A stretch of DNA of 64,000 nucleotides. Origin: Macrocybe gigantea. Its lineage: Eukaryota; Basidiomycota; Agaricomycetes; Agaricales; Callistosporiaceae. Location of the stretch: the NCBI GenBank assembly GCA_011319805.1, contig SJRY01000062.1, positions 62,001 through 126,000 of the forward strand, written 5' to 3'. Under the pieces are notes generated by a model, which worked only from the letters and a program-made list of their open reading frames with translations, did no database searches and had not been told where the DNA came from. Numbering within the stretch: the first letter of the stretch is position 1; every line of letters begins with the position of its first letter. Below, one piece after another: positions 60,117-64,000 of the stretch. Both the position numbers and the translations under genes were made by a program.

Positions 60117-60436
60117 TGTTACAGACATCGCTCAAAGGACCATTCATTTTCTTATCTTATCTCCCTTCCCTTATCTCCTCCTTTCCATTGCACTATGCAG
60201 CATGCAGCCATCGAGTCATTTTCACTTTCCTAGTTATCCTGAGTTATCTCATCCCAGTCTTACTTATCCGCAGTCTACAGCATTGCGCAGTCCATGGTCT
60301 GTGCTTGAGTACTGTAATATATATAAGGACTTCCAGATGTACCAGTAGCACTAGGCTTAATATTCCATTTGCCATCATCTTAAACTGCTCTCGCACTTAG
60401 TCTGCCCAAGTCCTTTAAGATTTGTCTAGCCTAACA
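60117..60436 (+). repeat. 3' LTR of element C
   Basis: 320 bp, same length as the 5' copy; many of the differences are CG against TG or CA. Confidence 0.92.
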
Positions 60437-60830
60437 CCTGTTACCCAAGAGTTTCACACTTTGGATTCAACTTAAGCAGTTATCTGGGTGTATTATTCCA
60501 GGGACCACCAACAGAGGAGTTAGGTCTCTCAAGCCAAGGACTGGAGACTGTCCAGCCTTGCTACGGCCCAGCGGTGTCAGAGGCATGACCCCCAGTTCTG
60601 CCTTTCTGTTCTCCAGCAGATGGTTCGCTAATGCCCTTTAGAGGCATGGATTCCCATCTGTCTAAGGTCTCTGTCTTGCCATATGCCTTCCAGACAGGCA
60701 TCCGATATCATAGCAAGGTTTTTTGCCCTTACTGAATGGGTCTACCTCCAGGACTAGAACCCATGGCTTCATGGATTGCCACATCCACAGGACTACCTGA
60801 CTGCATTTACTGCTATGCCAACCAGCCCCC
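60437..60830 (-). mobile_element. SINE-like element, 5' part with tRNA-derived promoter (antisense)
   Basis: Read on the minus strand from 60830: A-box-like TGGCATAGCAGTAAATGC (60803-60820) and B-box-like GGTTCTAGTCC (60751-60761), about 40 nt apart, as in a tRNA-derived RNA polymerase III promoter. The right end abuts the second copy of the 15-bp target duplication. It is the other half of the insertion beginning at 53471. Confidence 0.68.
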
Positions 60831-62750
60831 TTCTTTGATGCCTTTGACTTTGATGAGATCCATCTTAATGCCATTTTCTGAGACGATCATTCCAAGGTAC
60901 TCTACTTTCAGCTGATGAAATGAACATTTCTCAGGTTTTAGGTAAAGCCTATTATTCTTTAGCTTTTCTAGTACACATTGAATGAGTTATCTATATTCAT
61001 TCAAATCTTTATTGAAGATAAGAATGTCATCCATATAGATAACTATGTGTCCCTGATCAATTTCGTCTTTGAAAATCATGTTCATCATAGTTTGGAAGGT
61101 AGCCAGTGAATTCATAAGTCCAAAGAACATGACCAGGGGTTTGAACATTCCTCAGTTTGTCTGGAACATGGCTTTCTATTCGTTGCCTTCTTTCATGTAG
61201 ACATTGTTGTATCCCCATCAGATATCGAGTTTCATGAAGAACTTTACTTCCTTTAGCTTGTCAATTAATTCTTGGATCAGAGGTAGCGGGTATTTGTTCT
61301 TTATTATCATGTCATTTAACTTCCAATAATCCTTAGTGACTTTGACAGTCTGATTCATCTAGTGTTCAGATTTTTATCCAAAAAGGCATTCAACTGTTTC
61401 TGTTCATCTAGCATCAGGGGATAGACCTTGCAATCCTGGAGTTTAGCTCCTGGATGAGCTCGATTGCATGATCCCAAGGTCATCACAGTAGTAGTTCATC
61501 AAATGACTCTTTTCTGAATACTAAATTCTTGAAACAGTGATATTCTTCTGGTACAATCTCCTCAAAGGTTTTTGCCTTTGTCGCTTTTGCCATCGCTTCC
61601 ACCAGTTTGGAAGCCATCATTTGGAAAGCCCTTAGATGGAACTCTTGGTTCATGTTAATCATTAAGAGTTTTTCTCTATTTTTGAAGTCTACCTCATTTG
61701 TCTCGATAGAGGTATTGTCATCTTCAGGGTTTCCCATTTGGACAATCTGCTGACACTCTTCAGAGCATCAGTTGAATATAATCTTTTCTGTTTTCCAATC
61801 GATCAGAGGGTTGTAATGCTTGACCCATTCATAACTGATGAAGATCTGGCCCTTTCTGAGGTCAGTAACTGAGAAGACCATTCACTTGACATGAGCCTGA
61901 ATCCGGACTCTTAGTTCAATGTATTCATGTATATCGCCTGCTGCATTACAGGTTCCATCTGCATTGTGGACTGGGATAGGAATAGGATATCTCTTTGTAT
62001 TGATTTCCTTTTCCTTAACAACTTCTGGTCTATACAAGATCCAGTGTATTCCGTGTCAAGCAGAGCCTTTATGTCATATGTCTATCCAGTATCCAGGATC
62101 ATAATTGTCAAGAGTATATCCATCTGGTTTCCATTTCTGCCTCTGACAAATCATAGTTTTTGTCTGAGGTTGAGTAACATATGGAGTGCGTCATGATTGT
62201 TCATTTGATTGATCTCATAAAGCCTTTCCAGAAAGATGTCCTTCTGTTGTGATTGGTCTGTCCATGCCTTAAGGATCAAGTACGCTTTAGATTCATCCTG
62301 CTGATAGATCTGTTGAGCCACCCAGGGTAGGGTATATCCTTTTATGAGACCGAACTCTCATGCACCTTCTTGTTTGAAGTACTCTTTGAGATCAGGAATA
62401 TTTCTCATATTAATACTTGACGATACATAGTCAGCCAGCGAAGCGGTGCTTCTTCCCAGCTCTATTGAAAACCCTGTTTAAGCTCTTCGATATGGGCAGT
62501 AGCAAGTTCATTCTTAGTCTCTATGTTCCTTGTAACATATTTCGGCTGGGGGTTTGTCAGACAGTTACATCTGATATGTCCTTTCTCGCTGCACCGGAAG
62601 CAGTGGCCTTCATGCCTCATCCAGTCGACATCCATGGCATCAAGGTCAGGCCATCCTTGAGCATTACTGGTCGCTAGTGCCAGAGTTTGCCTCTTAGGTG
62701 CCATTACCTCCTGTGCCGGTTTCTGGGTTTGTTTAGGAGCAAATCGAGCC
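60831..62750 (-). mobile_element. Antisense chromovirus related to element A, 5' portion
   Basis: Continuation of 50592-53470. Minus strand: RT, protease (61483-61737 matches the element A segment at 46031-46285 with HLRAFQMMASKLVEAMAKAT), then gag with zinc knuckle CFRCSEKGHIRCNC (about 62560-62605). The match to element A ends near 62750 where a SINE-like sequence begins; the 5' LTR is missing. Confidence 0.85.
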
Positions 62751-63335
62751 CATCACACTCCTCCCCCTGTTCTCCTAAACTCCAGGAGGAATTTAGCAGG
62801 AATTTACAAGGATGCCAGGAGGAGTCTGTAAGTACTGAAGAAGGACTTTTCAGCCAATTCTTTGATTTTGAGAGAGCCTGCCAAGTCCTTACACAGTCCT
62901 GGGAAAGTCCTTCTAAAGTTCAGGTTTAGAAGGAATTCTACAGGAAGTTTGGAGGGATTGTCACTGACAATCCTCCTGGAGTTCTTATAGAGTTTAGAAG
63001 CCAAGCCCAGTTCTTCTGGAGTTTAGAAGGATTCCAGTAGGATTCCTAATAATTATATTAAGAGAAGATAAGAAGTGATAGAGTTTAGAAGGACTCCAGC
63101 AGAATTGCTAATAATCATATTGACAGAAGGTAACAAAGGATAATAGTAAAGGTGAATCAAAGTCCAGAAGGAGTCTAGAATGACGAAGTTCCACCTGGAG
63201 TTTAGAAGGAATGCAGACAAACAGCAGAAAATCAAGTTTAAAAAATGGGCATGAAAGGGGATTGAACTTGGGACTAGGGGAATTGAACGGCAGAGTGAGG
63301 GCTTAACCACTGGACCAGGAGGGCTTGCATGGAAA
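62751..63335 (-). mobile_element. Second SINE-like element with tRNA-derived head (antisense)
   Basis: Minus-strand A box TGGTCCAGTGGTTAAGCC (63300-63317) and B box AGTTCAATCCC (63258-63268). The body (62751-63250) is built of repeats around GAGTTTAGAAGGA, including two adjacent copies of a 66-bp unit starting at about 63014 and 63080. No protein. Poly(A) end and target duplication were not identified. Confidence 0.6.
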
Positions 63336-63722
63336 CAAATGGTTTCAATTGACATACCGGTGGGGTCATGTGTGGTCACATGACCTTGTTGATCAGTCTC
63401 ACGCTCGCATTCCGCTTTCTCATCATCGCTCCCACCCCTTCCTCCACCTCCTTCCCCATCACCACATCAAGCACCCAGACGACGAGGAACCACCATGACG
63501 CAGCGCCGCCCAACGGCAAGCTGGACACGGGGGAAGGAGGAGAATGGGCGACAGAGGCGCGTTGACGCCTCTGTCGCAGAGGTAAGCTTTTTTTTTTCTT
63601 TTTTTTCTCGTTCCTGTGCGTTTGACCGCCCACCAGGTGCACGGCGCAACGCCACCGCTGAACGGCAGCCGTACAGCGCTGCCCAGGGCCCGCCTCCCTC
63701 ACCGGCGCCCAACGCCGTCTAA
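63336..63722. other. GC-rich flank with a perfect hairpin
   Basis: CpG-rich again, unlike the transposon block. Contains a 12-bp-arm inverted repeat GCGACAGAGGCG (63548-63559) with CGCCTCTGTCGC (63566-63577), followed by a T-rich tract at 63588-63608. An ATG at 63494 opens a short Arg-rich frame ending at a GTAAGC donor-like site; not enough to call a gene. Confidence 0.45.
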
Positions 63723-64000
63723 CGCGCCCACGCCCACGCCCCCTCCCGCCCTCAGGCGCAAACGCCAAACGGCAGCCAACCGCAGGCGTGAGCGCCGCCC
63801 ACGGCCCACGGCCCGCCCCCGGATCGACATCGCCATCTGCGCCCAACGGCAACGGCCGTCAACGCCGCCCCGCCCACCGCTCCCTCCCACCACTCCCGCC
63901 CACCCTCCACCGCCCAACGGCAATGGCCGTCAACGCCGCCCACCGCCCACCGCTCCCGCCCACCCTCCACCGCCCAACGGCAACCGTCAGCGGCGCCCAC
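63723..64000. repeat. GC-rich minisatellite
   Basis: Imperfect tandem units of about 60-70 bp built on CCGCCCAACGGCAA and CCGTCAACGCCGCC; clearest copies start near 63842 and 63911, running past the window end. Open in several frames because of composition, not coding. Confidence 0.8.

Larger units (their letters stand above)
53949..60436 (+). mobile_element. Second full-length chromovirus, element C (320-bp LTRs)
   Basis: 6488 bp with two 320-bp LTRs (53949..54268 and 60117..60436). Order: LTR, self-primer PBS (54271-54281), a short leader reading frame, gag with zinc knuckles, protease, RT, RNase H, integrase, frameshifted chromodomain, an extra open reading frame, purine tract AAGAGAGGGTGA, LTR. 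The 5-bp flanks (CCCAT left, CCTGT right) do not match, so no target-site duplication is visible. LTRs differ by several percent, largely at CpG sites. Confidence 0.9.

Noticed and set aside
63250..63335. A tRNA gene on the minus strand
   Set aside because: A and B boxes are good but I could not pair a 7-bp acceptor stem or find a sensible anticodon arm; SINE head is the better reading.
63376..64000. Long Gly/Arg/Ala-rich open frames at the right end
   Set aside because: Tandem GC-rich repeats remain open in several frames on both strands; no gene evidence.

Overview
This is a nuclear genomic window from a filamentous basidiomycete, most likely Agaricomycotina. Genes are compact and cut by many 45-70 bp introns with CTGAC/CTAAC-type branch sites, and the protein-coding content is conserved eukaryotic housekeeping. 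All exon models were assembled by hand from splice consensus, codon phase and family motifs; no database search was possible.

Left part (1-34.4 kb): gene-dense euchromatin. In order: the C-terminus of a DOT1-type histone H3K79 methyltransferase; succinate dehydrogenase iron-sulfur subunit; mitochondrial ribosomal protein mL38; an FYVE-finger protein; an unrecognised coiled-coil/helical protein that may be Mei4-like; a PHD-finger protein with an apparent 1-nt frameshift; DNMT2 (tRNA cytosine methyltransferase); a peroxisomal SCPx-type thiolase ending in AKL; the splicing helicase PRP16; a SEL1-repeat protein of the Nif1/DSF2 type; a Sec4/Rab8 GTPase; and ARP5 of the INO80 complex. Four introns in this block have GC-AG rather than GT-AG ends.

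The most striking object is an intact 5.8 kb Helitron (22479-28281), encoding a full-length Rep-helicase. It lies inside the last intron of PRP16, between the branch-site candidate and the 3' splice site. Removing it restores a 68-bp intron and joins the C-terminal PRP16 exon (28286-28436) in frame.

Right part (34.4-64 kb): a transposon graveyard without recognisable host genes. It holds solo LTRs with target-site duplications, a decayed antisense Ty3/gypsy element, a full chromovirus (41941-49892), an antisense relative of it (50592-53470 continuing at 60831-62750), tRNA-derived SINEs, and a second chromovirus (53949-60436) nested in a SINE that is itself nested in the antisense element. Both complete chromoviruses look self-primed (Tf1/sushi style): 11 nt just downstream of their TATA box are exactly complementary to the primer-binding site 2 nt after the 5' LTR. 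Their coding regions are broken mainly by changes of the kind CGA to TGA and CG to CA, the signature of cytosine-methylation decay at CpG. The last 300 bp is a GC-rich minisatellite.
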